Assembly: GCF_002813325.1 (NCBI RefSeq)
Contig: NZ_PHUG01000001.1
Location: forward strand, 558,001 to 622,000
Direction: 5' to 3'
DNA: 64,000 nt
Source: Janthinobacterium sp. 64
GTDB taxonomy: Bacteria; Pseudomonadota; Gammaproteobacteria; Burkholderiales; Burkholderiaceae_D
Within the stretch, counting starts at the first letter, position 1. The number at the start of each line of letters is the position of its first letter. The position numbers were made by a program, and so were the translations under genes. The notes under the pieces were generated by a model. The model did not search any database. It saw only the letters and a program-made list of their open reading frames with translations, and was not told the DNA's origin. This document shows, piece after piece, positions 53,476 through 62,701 of the stretch.

Positions 53476-53949
53476 TCACATTTTCCTGCTGCGCTTCAGG
53501 TGCAGGGGCAGCCACCACCACATGCAAATGATGAGTGTGCCCATCAGTACGCAGGCGATGATGCCGGCGATGTGGCCGAACACTTCCGACATCACCAGAT
53601 TGGTACCCAAAATAAACGCCAACGCCAGCGAAAAGGCGCCGCACATCATGATGCGGTCGGCCACGCGCTTGAAACGTTCGCGGTCTTGCAGGGGGCGCAT
53701 CACGCGGTGCTGGATGGCTGGCGCGCTGAGCAGCACCAGGCTGGTCATGGACAGGAAAAACGTCAGCAGGAAGACGACTTTTTCCGCCTGCACGATCTTC
53801 GCGAAGCCGCCGTTGAAGGGCAGGATGATGAGGAAGGCCGTCAGCATCTGCGCACCCGGCAGCAGGATGCGCAATTCGCTGAGCAGGTCGGACAAATCGC
53901 CTTCGTCGCCTGGCTGGCCATCTTCATCCTGGTGTTGCGCGTGTGGCAT
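53476..53949 (-). CDS. DUF6328 family membrane protein
   Basis: 157 residues from the ATG at 53949 with CGAGGACGGCC upstream. An acidic, Gln/His-rich start (MPHAQHQDEDGQPGDEGDL) precedes LLSELRILLPGAQMLTAFLI and LPFNGGFAKIVQAEKVVFLL, the conserved opening of DUF6328 proteins. Four membrane helices follow, the last with MWWWLPLHLKRSRKM. Role unknown. It is convergent with the DUF421 gene, with 9 bases between. Confidence 0.8.
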   Translation of the reverse strand: MPHAQHQDEDGQPGDEGDLSDLLSELRILLPGAQMLTAFLIILPFNGGFAKIVQAEKVVFLLTFFLSMTSLVLLSAPAIQHRVMRPLQDRERFKRVADRIMMCGAFSLALAFILGTNLVMSEVFGHIAGIIACVLMGTLIICMWWWLPLHLKRSRKM

Positions 53950-54066
53950 GGGGCCGTCCTCGTGGTGGTGATGGGACCAGTCTACGCACAAGCGACCAGG
54001 CCGACTGTGGGCGGGCGCACCTTCAGAAGCATTGCGTGATGCCAGCCGCCAAGCGGCCTGAATGAA

Positions 54067-54092
54067 AAAGCCCGCCGACGCGGGCGGGCTTT
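54067..54092 (-). terminator. Rho-independent terminator
   Basis: AAAGCCCGCC pairs with GGCGGGCTTT around a 6-base loop. Read on the minus strand, the stem is followed by a T-run (GGGCTTTTTCA). It lies 32 bases after the stop of the small gene at 54124-54336 and ends that transcript. Confidence 0.8.
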
Positions 54093-54123
54093 GCTGGCGG
54101 GAATGCCTGAGGCGTGGCGCCGT

Positions 54124-54336
54124 CTATTCTTCCGTATCGGCCAGGGTGACGATGGCGCGCGCCCACTTCGAGTATTTCAGGTTTGCCAGGTCGCGCACGG
54201 TCTTGATATTGAACGCTTGCTTGAGCAGCTCCGCATCCTTCTCGCTCACGCCTTGCAGCGCATCGACGGGGGCATCAGCGATTTCCTTGAACGTCTTTTT
54301 TTCGTAAGCCTTGTCTACCGCTTTATTGATGTTCAT
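54124..54336 (-). CDS. Small helix-hairpin-helix-like protein
   Basis: 70 residues: MNINKAVDKAYEKKTFKEIA, then DAPVDALQGVSEKDAELLKQ and IKTVRDLANLKYSKWARAIV. The middle reads like a helix-hairpin-helix (LQGVSEKDAELLKQAF), as in DNA-binding or adaptor proteins of the DUF4332 kind. TGAGGAGTATCAACAC gives a strong ribosome site, and a good terminator follows, so it is a free-standing one-gene transcript. The exact function is unknown. Confidence 0.7.
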   Translation of the reverse strand: MNINKAVDKAYEKKTFKEIADAPVDALQGVSEKDAELLKQAFNIKTVRDLANLKYSKWARAIVTLADTEE

Positions 54337-54596
54337 GTGTTGATACTCCTCAGTAAGTAGGAAAATTAATTCTACACGTTTTTGCGAAGCGTCAATTTAC
54401 GCTTGCAAGTTGTGCCGAACTAAATATGATGGAGGTGGGCGCCTCGACAGTGAGGCCGTCTGTGCGTTCGCCTTGAAATTGCAATTATAGCATTTTTATT
54501 ATTCATAGTATAATGATTTCCATGGCGGAGAATGGTCTGCGTCATGCCGGACGCCGCGGTCACGCGGCACGAATCGACAGCGTTCAGGAGAATACG

Positions 54597-55016
54597 ATGA
54601 GTTTGCTAGATCAACTTGCAGGACAGGCGATGAGCGCTTTGGGCAACAAGGGCGCGGATGGGGAAGCGCCATCGGGGCTGATGGCCAGCGTGATGGAGCT
54701 GGTCAACCAGCATGGCGGCTTGCCGGGCCTGCTGCAGAAATTCCAGGAAAGCGGCCTGGGCGACCAGGTGGCCAGCTGGATCGGCACGGGCGCCAATGCG
54801 CCCGTCTCCGGCGAACAGATCACGGATGCGCTGGGCGCCGACACGATCACCCAGATCGCTGAAAAAGCCGGCGTCGCCCCGGACGCGGCCTCGGGTGGCC
54901 TGGCAGCCTTGCTGCCCCAGCTGATCGACAAGCTGACGCCGGACGGCCAAGTGCCAGAAGGCAGTGACCTCGTCAGCCAGGGCTTGAATATGCTCAAGGG
55001 CAAGATCTTCGGTTGA
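54597..55016 (+). CDS. YidB/DUF937 family protein
   Basis: 139 residues. The YidB-like pattern is MSLLDQLAGQAMSALG, LMASVMELVNQHGGLPGLLQ, GLGDQVASWIGTGANAPVSG, ITDALGADTITQIAEKAGVA and LPQLIDKLTPDGQVPE. The protein is soluble and cytoplasmic. CAGGAGAATACG precedes the ATG. Function of the family is not established. A strong terminator follows 18 bases after the stop, so the gene is monocistronic. Confidence 0.9.
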   Translation: MSLLDQLAGQAMSALGNKGADGEAPSGLMASVMELVNQHGGLPGLLQKFQESGLGDQVASWIGTGANAPVSGEQITDALGADTITQIAEKAGVAPDAASGGLAALLPQLIDKLTPDGQVPEGSDLVSQGLNMLKGKIFG

Positions 55017-55034
55017 TTCCTTGGTCTTGGAAGT

Positions 55035-55067
55035 AAAAAACCTCGCAGCGATGCGAGGTTTTTTTGT
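55035..55067 (+). terminator. Rho-independent terminator after yidB
   Basis: AAAAACCTCGCA, loop GCGA, TGCGAGGTTTTT with a run of T: a 12-bp stem with a T-tract. It also has an A-run on its left side and so can serve the convergent LacI-type gene. Confidence 0.9.
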
Positions 55068-55069
55068 TT

Positions 55070-56167
55070 TCAGGCGGCGGCCATCATGCCGAAGTGGGGA
55101 GGCGTTCCAGTCAGCCGCGCCGTACTCCCCTCGACCAGATACGAGCAGTAGCGGCGCCGTTCGGCGTTGCCGCCGCGCCGTTCCATTAGCTCTCCCAGCA
55201 TGGCGACGGCGTCGGTGGCCATCTTTTGCACGGGCTGGCGCAGGGTGGTGATGTCATAGCTGAGCCAGCCCGACGCTTCCAGCGCGTCGAAGCCGGCCAC
55301 CGACATTTGCAGCGGCACCTGGATGCCCATCTGGTGGCGCGCCGTGTCCAGGCAGCCGATGGCCATGATGTCGTTGCCGCAAATGACGGCGTCCGGCACG
55401 CGGCCCAGGCGGTCGATGACCTTGCGCAGGCCCCGTCCGCCGCTGGCGTAATCATAGTTGCCGCTGACGACGATGGGAGCGGGCAAGCCCAGCGTAAACA
55501 ACCTGTCCAGCACGCCGGCCTTGCGTTCCTGCGCCACGGCCGAGTCGCCGGGGCCGTCGATAACGGCGAACTGGCGGTGACCCGCCTCGGCCAGGCGCGA
55601 CACGAGCAGGCGCGCCGCTTCGGCCTGGTCGCACAGCACGGCATGCACGGCGTGCTCGCGCGGGCTGCGGTTGAACAGCACCAGCGGCACGTCGCGGCGG
55701 CCAAACTCAAGCATCTGCTCGTCCGACAGGCCGGCGGCCACGACGGCGCCATCGACCTGGTATTGCCACACATCGCTCAAGACCTTGCCGATATCGGCTT
55801 CGCGCTCCAGCGTAAACAATAATAAACGCTTGCCCTGGCGGGCGATCTGCTGGCTCAGGTCGGACAGCACTTGCGGATAGTACAGATTGGCCAGGTTGGA
55901 AATGATGACGGCCACCAGGTTCGAGCGCCGCGTGATCAGGCTGCGCGCGGCCGCGTTGGGGATGTAGTCGAGACTGATGGCTGCCTGCATGACCTTGGCC
56001 TGCGTGGCTTGTGAGATGCTGGCGCCCGGTTTGAAGCAGCGCGACACGGCCGATTGCGACACGCCGGCCAGCAGGGCCACGTCATACGAGGTCACGCGCC
56101 GTCCGGCGCCGGGTACGAGGCGGGCGGTGGTGCCGGGTGTCCAGGCTACAGTATTCTTTTTTCGCAT
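55070..56167 (-). CDS. LacI family transcriptional regulator
   Basis: 365 residues from the ATG at 56167; a longer frame to 56341 is unlikely. A basic N-terminal stretch of about 28 residues precedes the LacI HTH, TSYDVALLAGVSQSAVSRCF with hinge AAISLDYIPNAAARSL. The periplasmic-binding-like domain has LVAVIISNLANLYYPQVLSD, VICGNDIMAIGCLDTARHQM and TTLRQPVQKMATDAVAMLGE. It most likely represses a sugar or polyol pathway. No such genes adjoin it, so the target is unknown. Confidence 0.88.
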   Translation of the reverse strand: MRKKNTVAWTPGTTARLVPGAGRRVTSYDVALLAGVSQSAVSRCFKPGASISQATQAKVMQAAISLDYIPNAAARSLITRRSNLVAVIISNLANLYYPQVLSDLSQQIARQGKRLLLFTLEREADIGKVLSDVWQYQVDGAVVAAGLSDEQMLEFGRRDVPLVLFNRSPREHAVHAVLCDQAEAARLLVSRLAEAGHRQFAVIDGPGDSAVAQERKAGVLDRLFTLGLPAPIVVSGNYDYASGGRGLRKVIDRLGRVPDAVICGNDIMAIGCLDTARHQMGIQVPLQMSVAGFDALEASGWLSYDITTLRQPVQKMATDAVAMLGELMERRGGNAERRRYCSYLVEGSTARLTGTPPHFGMMAAA

Positions 56168-56350
56168 ATTGGTCTGGCAAGCAATCTGTCTCAACGTATT
56201 CCTGCAGGCCCGGCCGCTTGTGGCGGCTTGGGCGGGAAAAATGAGCATAGCGAAAATATTTCCATGTGGCAAGACTGTTTTCTTATCCATGTTGCAAATA
56301 ATTTGATTTAATGGCAAGTGGTATGCTTGCCCCTCAATCATGCTTGCCCC

Positions 56351-58438
56351 TCAGTCGGGGCTGTCGCAGGGGCCGCTGCCATAAGGACTGATGCGTCCTG
56401 GCGGGTCCACGCGGCGCGCGCTGAAGTCGCTGGCCAGCGTGGGCAAGGGCAGTTCCGTCGTGGCGCTCGCTTCCGTGCCGCTGACCGTGCCGCGCACCGT
56501 CAGGGCGACGTGCACCCAGGAACCATGGTTGCGCGGATAACTGAGGGTGACGGTGGTCATGCCCAGCGCGTCGCTCAGGCCGCTGGCGCTGACGGTCAGG
56601 GGGATGCCCGGATCGAGCACGCCATTGCCGTTGCGGTCGTAGGCGGCGTCAAAAATGCCGTTGCGCAAGACATCTTCATTGGCGCAGCTATAGTGGGGCA
56701 GGGCCAGGCGCCAGACGCCCGTGTCGGGGAACTCGGGCTTGTCTGCCTGCCACACATAATATCCCTTGGCATAGCGGCTGGGCCAGGCGGCAGCCGTGAT
56801 GGCGACGCCGGACACGGCGTTGCCTGCGCTGTCGGATACGAACACGGTAAAGTCCTTTTGCAGCACGCTGGTCGAGTATTCGCGCAGCAGGCTGCCCGTG
56901 CCCAGCTTGATCGACAGCGCTTGCCGCGCCACCGTCAGGCGCACGAGGGCCGTGGCCGCCGCTTGCGGTGCGCCCTCGATGCGGGCCTGGATCAGCACGC
57001 CGTCGCGCCCGCTGTCTGCCGGTCCCGCCACATACACGGCGCGCGCCAGGCCGTCGCTGCCCGTCAGCACCCGGCCCGCCTGCCGCAGGTAACCACCGCT
57101 GGGGTCGTTCAAGATGCTGAACAGCACGGGCGCGTTCTTGACCAGGTTGTTCGCCGCGCCATCACGCACCACGGCGCTGATTGTGCTGATACTGGCGCTG
57201 TCGGCCGATGCGGTCGCAGTGGCCGTATTGGCGCGCAGCACGGCCGGTTCCGCCTGCACGGTCAGCTTGCTGGCAGGGCTCAATGGCGCGACGAATTCCA
57301 GCCGCGTCTGCGCCGAGGGCCCGCCCGCCACGGCCGCCGTGATGCTGGCCACGCCCGCGTTGGCCGACTGCACATAGCTGCGCGGCAAGTTGCCATTGCT
57401 GAAAATCAAGCTGGCAGGCAAGGCCTGACTGCAAACGCTGTCCGCAAACAGGCTGCCGCGCGAGGTCGACAGGCTGGCGCTGCCCGTTTGCGCCACGCCC
57501 GCCTTGTCGTAGCGCACGTCGATGGGCTGGCACGCCAGTGTGGCGATCTCCGGCAGCACGTCCGCGCCGCTGGCGTCCTGGCCCACGGCCGGACTCAGGC
57601 GCAATTCGCTGCCGGCCACGGCATACGCTTGCGTGGCGGCGGCGCCCAGCGCGCTGACGGACACGGCATCCTTGCCCAGGCTGCCTGCCGTCAGGCGCAG
57701 CAGCAGCTGGCCTTGCGCATTGCTGAGCGCCGCGCCGCCATCCTTGACGCGCAGGCCGTTGCCGGCGCCCGTGCTGTAGGCGATGGCGGCGCCGGCCACG
57801 GGCCGCTTTGCCGAGTCGCGCACGGTGACGGTGAGGTCGGCGCCCTGGCCCAGCATCAAGGCGGCCGGCCCCAGCAACTCTACGCTGCTGCCCGTGACGG
57901 CTACCGTACCCTTGCCGCTGCGCGCGCCCACATTGGCGGTCACGGTGATGCTGCGGTTGCTGTTGGCGCCTCCCGTGCCCAGCAGGGCGCGCGCCTGGCC
58001 ATTCTTGTCCGTCACGGCGTCGACGCTGCCGAGGATGCCGGAATCGGCGGCAAAGGAAATCTTCGCGTTGGGCAAGGCGAGATTGGCGCCATCCTTGACG
58101 AGAGCCGTGACGGCCACTTCGCCGCCGGCCAGGCCCGCCGAGGCCAGTTCCGTGCTGGAAAACACCAGGTTGACGGCGCTGGCCAGGCTGGCAGGCTCGG
58201 GCGGCGTGACGGGCGGAATCACGGGAGGGGTGACTGGAGGTGTCACGGGCGGGGTGACAGGCGGCACGACGGGTGGCGGCGGGCTGCCGCCGCAGCCTGC
58301 CGTGCTGTGCAGCGAGCAGCCGGCGCCAGCCTGTGTATCGGTGCCGCCTCCGCCGCCGCAGCCGGCCAAGGAAACGAGGAAGGCCGCCAGCAAAGTAGCG
58401 GGCAGGTGGCGTGGGTGGCGCAGAGGGGCGAGGGGCAC
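56351..58438 (-). CDS. Ig-like repeat lipoprotein (invasin/intimin type)
   Basis: 695 residues from a GTG at 58438 preceded by CTGGAGACC. The signal peptide ends in lipobox VSLAGC, followed by a Gly run and a stalk with TPPV repeats (VTPPVTPPVTPPVIPPVTPP). After that come about four bacterial Ig-like group 1 domains of some 100 residues: VTALVKDGANLALPNAKISF, GQARALLGTGGANSNRSITV and repeats. It ends in a Cys-containing tail (YGSGPCDSPD). It is surface-exposed or periplasmic; adhesion or a structural role is likely. It is divergent from the Hsp70-like gene. Confidence 0.85.
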   Translation of the reverse strand: MPLAPLRHPRHLPATLLAAFLVSLAGCGGGGGTDTQAGAGCSLHSTAGCGGSPPPPVVPPVTPPVTPPVTPPVIPPVTPPEPASLASAVNLVFSSTELASAGLAGGEVAVTALVKDGANLALPNAKISFAADSGILGSVDAVTDKNGQARALLGTGGANSNRSITVTANVGARSGKGTVAVTGSSVELLGPAALMLGQGADLTVTVRDSAKRPVAGAAIAYSTGAGNGLRVKDGGAALSNAQGQLLLRLTAGSLGKDAVSVSALGAAATQAYAVAGSELRLSPAVGQDASGADVLPEIATLACQPIDVRYDKAGVAQTGSASLSTSRGSLFADSVCSQALPASLIFSNGNLPRSYVQSANAGVASITAAVAGGPSAQTRLEFVAPLSPASKLTVQAEPAVLRANTATATASADSASISTISAVVRDGAANNLVKNAPVLFSILNDPSGGYLRQAGRVLTGSDGLARAVYVAGPADSGRDGVLIQARIEGAPQAAATALVRLTVARQALSIKLGTGSLLREYSTSVLQKDFTVFVSDSAGNAVSGVAITAAAWPSRYAKGYYVWQADKPEFPDTGVWRLALPHYSCANEDVLRNGIFDAAYDRNGNGVLDPGIPLTVSASGLSDALGMTTVTLSYPRNHGSWVHVALTVRGTVSGTEASATTELPLPTLASDFSARRVDPPGRISPYGSGPCDSPD
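58199..58278. repeat. 12-base tandem repeats coding for TPPV
   Basis: Degenerate 12-base units (GGCGGxGTxACG type on the + strand) repeat about six times and encode the Thr-Pro-Pro-Val stalk of the lipoprotein. Such short repeats can change copy number by slippage; multiples of 12 keep the frame. Confidence 0.7.
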
Positions 58439-58615
58439 GATGGGTCTCCAGGAGCTTGCCGAGTTGCTCGGCGTCAATCCCAAGAGTATCTTTTGCGCGC
58501 GGCCAGTACTTGATGCAAAGCAAGCTTATGCTGTTGACTGAGCTGAACGGGTTTTGCTGGTGCAACGGCCTGCCTTCTGATAACATAACGCCCCTTTATT
58601 CAGGGAAGGGTCGAC

Positions 58616-59866
58616 ATGGCCAATGCTTGCGGCGTCGATTTCGGCACGTCAAATTCCACGGTAGGCTGGGCACGTCCCGGGCAGAGCACCATGCTCGGCC
58701 TGGAAGATGGCAAGACGACCTTACCGTCCGTGGTCTTCTTCAATGCGGAAGACGAGGAAGTCAGTTTTGGCCGCGCGGCGCTGGCCGGCTATCTGGCCGG
58801 TTACGAGGGCCGTTTGATGCGCTCGCTGAAAAGTTTGCTGGGCACGAGTCTTATCGATGGCCAGACGGAAGTCGGCGGCCGCGCCTTGCCCTTTCGCATG
58901 TTGCTGGCGCAATTCATTGGTGAAGTGAAACGCCGCGCCGAGCAATCCGCCGGCCGCGAATTTTCGTCCGCCGTGTTTGGCCGTCCCGTCTTCTTTATCG
59001 ACGACAACACGCAGGCCGACCAGCTGGCGCAAGATACCCTGGCCGACGTAGCCCGCTCCGTGGGCTTCAAGGATGTCGCCTTCCAGTTCGAGCCGATTGC
59101 CGCCGCCTTCGACTACGAGTCGCAGATCGACAAGGAAGAACTGGTGCTGATTGCCGACATCGGCGGCGGTACTTCCGACTTTTCGCTGGTCCGTTTGTCG
59201 CCGGAGCGGGCAAAAAAGACCGAGCGCCGTGACGACATCCTCGCCACGGGCGGCGTGCACATCGGCGGCACGGACTTCGATAAGTACCTGAGCCTGTCTT
59301 CCGTCATGCCTTTGCTCGGCTATGGCAGCCGGCTGCACAACAATAGCGAAGTGCCGTCCAGCTATTATTTCAACCTGGCGACCTGGCACACGATCAACCT
59401 GGCCTACACCAAGAAGATATGGGTGCAGCTGGCCGACGTGTGCCGTGATGCGCGTGAGCAAGACAAGATGGGGCGCTTGCAAAAGCTGATCGACGAGCGC
59501 GCCGGCCACTGGCTGGCCATGAAAGTCGAAGAGGGCAAGATCGCGCTGTCCGACGCGGCCGAAGTGCAGCTGGAACTGGACCGTTTGTCGCCTGCGCAAA
59601 GCCTGTTGCTCAAACGCACGCAGTTCGACGACGCCATCGGCCATTTGTGCGGTTCCGTGGAAGACACCGTGTTGCGCTTGCTGCGCGATGCTGGCGTGGC
59701 GCCGGAAGCCGTCGACACCGTCTTCTTCACGGGCGGATCGAGCGGCGTGCGCTTGCTGCGTGAAAAGATCGCTGCCCTGGTGCCGGCCGCGCGCAAGGTC
59801 GAGGGTGACCTGTTCGGTAGCATTGGCGCAGGTCTCGCGCTGGACGCCGTACGTAAATTTGGTTGA
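58616..59866 (+). CDS. yegD: YegD-like Hsp70 family protein
   Basis: 416 residues, the length of YegD rather than the 630 of DnaK. The actin-like ATPase fold has MANACGVDFGTSNSTVGWAR (phosphate 1), LVLIADIGGGTSDFSLVRLS (phosphate 2) and TVFFTGGSSGVRLLREKIAA (adenosine motif). The substrate-binding domain of DnaK is missing. GGGAAGGGTCGAC precedes the ATG. YegD-type proteins are predicted chaperone-like ATPases whose function is not settled. Confidence 0.92.
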   Translation: MANACGVDFGTSNSTVGWARPGQSTMLGLEDGKTTLPSVVFFNAEDEEVSFGRAALAGYLAGYEGRLMRSLKSLLGTSLIDGQTEVGGRALPFRMLLAQFIGEVKRRAEQSAGREFSSAVFGRPVFFIDDNTQADQLAQDTLADVARSVGFKDVAFQFEPIAAAFDYESQIDKEELVLIADIGGGTSDFSLVRLSPERAKKTERRDDILATGGVHIGGTDFDKYLSLSSVMPLLGYGSRLHNNSEVPSSYYFNLATWHTINLAYTKKIWVQLADVCRDAREQDKMGRLQKLIDERAGHWLAMKVEEGKIALSDAAEVQLELDRLSPAQSLLLKRTQFDDAIGHLCGSVEDTVLRLLRDAGVAPEAVDTVFFTGGSSGVRLLREKIAALVPAARKVEGDLFGSIGAGLALDAVRKFG

Positions 59867-59918
59867 TAATCGTCACCCATTGAGTATCGCCCATTGCTGT
59901 AGCCACGAAAGAGCGCCC

Positions 59919-60548
59919 ATGAATGTGTTTGACAAACCGATCGTCATGATCGACTTCGAGACGACCGGATTGTCGCCCGACATGGGCGACCGCATCACGG
60001 AAGTGGCGGCGCTGCGCATCGAGGGCGGGCGGATCACGGAGCGCTATGTGACCTTGATCAACTGCCATGCGCGCATTCCCTCGTTCATCACGGGCTTGAC
60101 GGGTATCACGCAGGCCATGGTGGACAAGGCGCCGCCCGTGGCCGAAGTGGTGCCGCAGTTGCTCGATTTTATTGGCAGCGATGCCTTGTCGGCGCACAAT
60201 GCCAGCTTCGATGAAAAATTCCTGCGCGCGGAAAGCGCCAGGCTGAACCTGACACCGGCGCACCAGTCGCTCGTGTGTTCCTTGAAACTGTCGCGCCGCG
60301 TGTTTCCCGGCATGGCCAGCTACAAGCTGGGCTTGCTGTCGAGCCAGCTGGGCATCGCCTTCAAGAGCGCCGCCCACAGGGCCGAGTCCGACGCGGAAGT
60401 GGCGGCGCAAGTGCTGATCCATATCGGCCGCCATTTGCGCAGCAGCTATGGCATCGCCGATGTCGATGCCGACCTGCTGGTGTCGCTGAACAAGCTGGCG
60501 GCCGCGAAAGTGCCGCAATTCCTGCAAAAACACCCATCACGCCGCTGA
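59919..60548 (+). CDS. 3'-5' exonuclease, DEDDh (DNA polymerase III epsilon-like)
   Basis: 209 residues. Exo I is IVMIDFETTGLSPDMGDRIT (Asp and Glu), Exo II is LSAHNASFDEKFLRAES, and Exo III is AAHRAESDAEVAAQVLIHIG with HxxxxD. All four acidic residues and the His appear present. Family members act in DNA proofreading or RNA/DNA degradation. It lacks the DnaE-binding C-terminal tail of DnaQ, so it is more likely an accessory exonuclease. It begins 52 bases after the Hsp70-like gene. Confidence 0.9.
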   Translation: MNVFDKPIVMIDFETTGLSPDMGDRITEVAALRIEGGRITERYVTLINCHARIPSFITGLTGITQAMVDKAPPVAEVVPQLLDFIGSDALSAHNASFDEKFLRAESARLNLTPAHQSLVCSLKLSRRVFPGMASYKLGLLSSQLGIAFKSAAHRAESDAEVAAQVLIHIGRHLRSSYGIADVDADLLVSLNKLAAAKVPQFLQKHPSRR

Positions 60549-60724
60549 TCTGCGCATCGCCTCTAAGCGGGCTCATCAAAACGATATAATTTTGTTATTT
60601 CGTTTGAGCCTGCTCAAGTCCCTCCCCCGCATCGAATTTAAAATTTAAGCAACACACGATTTCGCCGCCCTGGGCCGCCGTTTTGCGCGTGCTGCCGGCA
60701 AGCGCAATGTGGATGGGGGCGCAC

Positions 60725-62122
60725 ATGGACAAGCACCATACTGCCAGAGATAACCACCAGGCGTATATCTGGTTCCGCACGGCTGCCGAGCAGGGCAATG
60801 CCTATGCCCAGTTCAACCTGGGCTTGATGTACAAAAAGGGCGAAGGCGTGGCGCAGGACGATGCGCGCGCTTTTGTCTGGCTGCGCCTGGCCGCACTGCA
60901 AGGGCTGGCTTTTGCGCAGAATCACCTGGGCGCCCTGTATTACCACGGCCGCGGCGTGGCGCAGAGCGACGAGGACGCCGTGCTGTGGTTTCGCCGCGCG
61001 GCCGCCCAGGGCGATGCCTCCGCCCAGCAAAACCTGGGGCAGATGTACCGCAAGGGACGCGGTGTGTTGCAGAGCGACGAGCTGGCCCTGGCGTGGTTTT
61101 ACCGCGCTTCCGAGCAGGGCGTGGCCAGCGCGCAATCGTTGCTGGGCGAAGCTTATGCGCAGGGGCTGGGCGCGAAAAAGAACGATGCGCTGGCCCTGGC
61201 CTGGTTCCGCAAGGCAGCCTTGCAGGGCGATGCGCAGGCGCAGCTGAACCTGGGACTCGTCTACAAGCGGGGCCAGGGCGTGGCGCAGAGCGATGCGCAG
61301 GCGCTGGCCTGGTTCCGCCAGGCCGCCGCCCAGGGCTTGGCCGTGGCGCAGCGGCAACTTGGCGTGGCGTATGCGGAAGGCCTGGGCGTGGCGCCCGACC
61401 AGCTGCGCGCCTACGCCTGGCTGCAGCGGGCGGCCGAGCAGGACGATGCCGACGCCCAGTTCAACCTGGGCCTGATGCTGGCGCGAGGCCAGGGCGTAGA
61501 CCGGGACGAGGCGCGCGCCGTGGCCTGGTACCGGCGCGCCGCCCTGCAGGGCCACTGCATGGCGCAATACAATCTGGGCGGCATGTATGCGGGCGGGCGC
61601 GGCATCGCCCGCGACTTGCGCCAGGCGCTGGACTGGTACGCCAGGGCGGCGGCCCAGGGCGCGTCGAATGCGCAGTTCAACCTGGGCGTGATGTATGCCA
61701 ATGGCCAGGGGGTGGAACGCGACGATGTCTGCGCCGTGCGCTGGTACCGTACGGCTGCCGAGCAGGGTGATGCCAGCGCGCAAAACAATCTGGGCGTCAT
61801 GTACGCGAACGGCCATGGCGTGCCGCAAGACCACGGCCTGGCCGTGCAATGGTATGCACGCGCGGCCGGCCAGGGCCATGCGCTGGCGCAATACAACCTG
61901 GGCGGCATGTATAACAGCGGGCGCGGCGTGGAGAAGGATGTGCTGTGCGGCTATATGTGGCTGGCGCTGGCGGCCGAGGGCGGCGATAGCGGGGCGGCCA
62001 GGGCCAGGGAAGCGGCGGCCGCCAGGCTGGAACCGGCACAATTGTATGAGGCGCAGCAGCGCATGCGGCAATGGCACCAGGGGCGCTTTCCGCCGCAGCC
62101 GCCGCTGCCACCACCAGACTGA
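60725..62122 (+). CDS. Sel1 repeat protein
   Basis: 465 residues from an ATG with GGGGGCGCAC; a TTG 42 bases upstream is also possible. About twelve Sel1 repeats of 36 residues fill the protein (AYIWFRTAAEQGNAYAQFNL, GLMYKKGEGVAQDDARAFVW and so on), forming a curved helical solenoid for protein binding. The C-terminus is Pro-rich (PPQPPLPPPD). No signal peptide, so it is cytoplasmic. Sel1 proteins act as scaffolds in signalling and stress. The 108-base repeats make this locus prone to unequal recombination. Confidence 0.92.
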   Translation: MDKHHTARDNHQAYIWFRTAAEQGNAYAQFNLGLMYKKGEGVAQDDARAFVWLRLAALQGLAFAQNHLGALYYHGRGVAQSDEDAVLWFRRAAAQGDASAQQNLGQMYRKGRGVLQSDELALAWFYRASEQGVASAQSLLGEAYAQGLGAKKNDALALAWFRKAALQGDAQAQLNLGLVYKRGQGVAQSDAQALAWFRQAAAQGLAVAQRQLGVAYAEGLGVAPDQLRAYAWLQRAAEQDDADAQFNLGLMLARGQGVDRDEARAVAWYRRAALQGHCMAQYNLGGMYAGGRGIARDLRQALDWYARAAAQGASNAQFNLGVMYANGQGVERDDVCAVRWYRTAAEQGDASAQNNLGVMYANGHGVPQDHGLAVQWYARAAGQGHALAQYNLGGMYNSGRGVEKDVLCGYMWLALAAEGGDSGAARAREAAAARLEPAQLYEAQQRMRQWHQGRFPPQPPLPPPD

Positions 62123-62224
62123 AGCGCCGGCACTGTGCGCGCACGGACGCGCGCTGCATGCGATAATTGCCGAAAAGCATGTCGCTAAGGCGGCGCGGGT
62201 TTTAGACACAGTGAAAGGTGGAGC

Positions 62225-62701
62225 ATGGTAAGGCAGGCAGGCGAGGATGCATCCGAGCAAAAAGTCATCGACGACATCGCCACGCATGGCTGGCATGGCG
62301 TGCATATCAGTGCGGATGAAGAAGGCCCCGGCTATGCCTTCACGATAGGCGCTTGCCACAGCTTTGGCCAGCCTGAATTTCTCATCATGGGTTTGCCCCG
62401 TTCCATGGCCCACCGGATACTCGACGTGGCGCTGGACGCCGCACGCAGCGGCGCCATCACGGATTTCACGGCCACCACAGACGCCTTGCTGGAAGGCCAT
62501 CAGTGCGCCTTCGTGCGCGTGCCCGTCGAGCAATACCGCGACTATGTCGGCTATGCGCGCTGGTATTACCAGGGCGATGATTTTATCTTGTACCAGATCG
62601 TCTGGCCGTCGCGCGATGGCCATTTCCCATGGCAGGCGCAAGCGAGCGCGCAATACGTGGAGAGCCAGCCCCTGCTGGGACCGGCGCCGCTGGCGGCATG
62701 A
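62225..62701 (+). CDS. DUF4262 family protein
   Basis: 158 residues. The DUF4262 pattern is IATHGWHGVHISADEEGPGY then AFTIGACHSFGQPEFLIMGL and, later, ARWYYQGDDFILYQIVWPSR. Soluble, no signal peptide. The next gene overlaps by four bases (ATGA), so the two products are probably made in equal amounts. Function unknown; families of this kind occur among toxin-immunity and stress genes. Confidence 0.85.
   Translation: MVRQAGEDASEQKVIDDIATHGWHGVHISADEEGPGYAFTIGACHSFGQPEFLIMGLPRSMAHRILDVALDAARSGAITDFTATTDALLEGHQCAFVRVPVEQYRDYVGYARWYYQGDDFILYQIVWPSRDGHFPWQAQASAQYVESQPLLGPAPLAA

Noticed and set aside
60725..62122. Regular 108-base periodicity that might suggest a CRISPR-like array
   Set aside because: The period is 36 codons of Sel1 protein repeats in one open frame. 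The units are diverged and lack spacers.
60638..62653. Minus-strand frame of 671 codons opposite the Sel1 gene
   Set aside because: It is repetitive only because the Sel1 gene is repetitive, and it has no domain.
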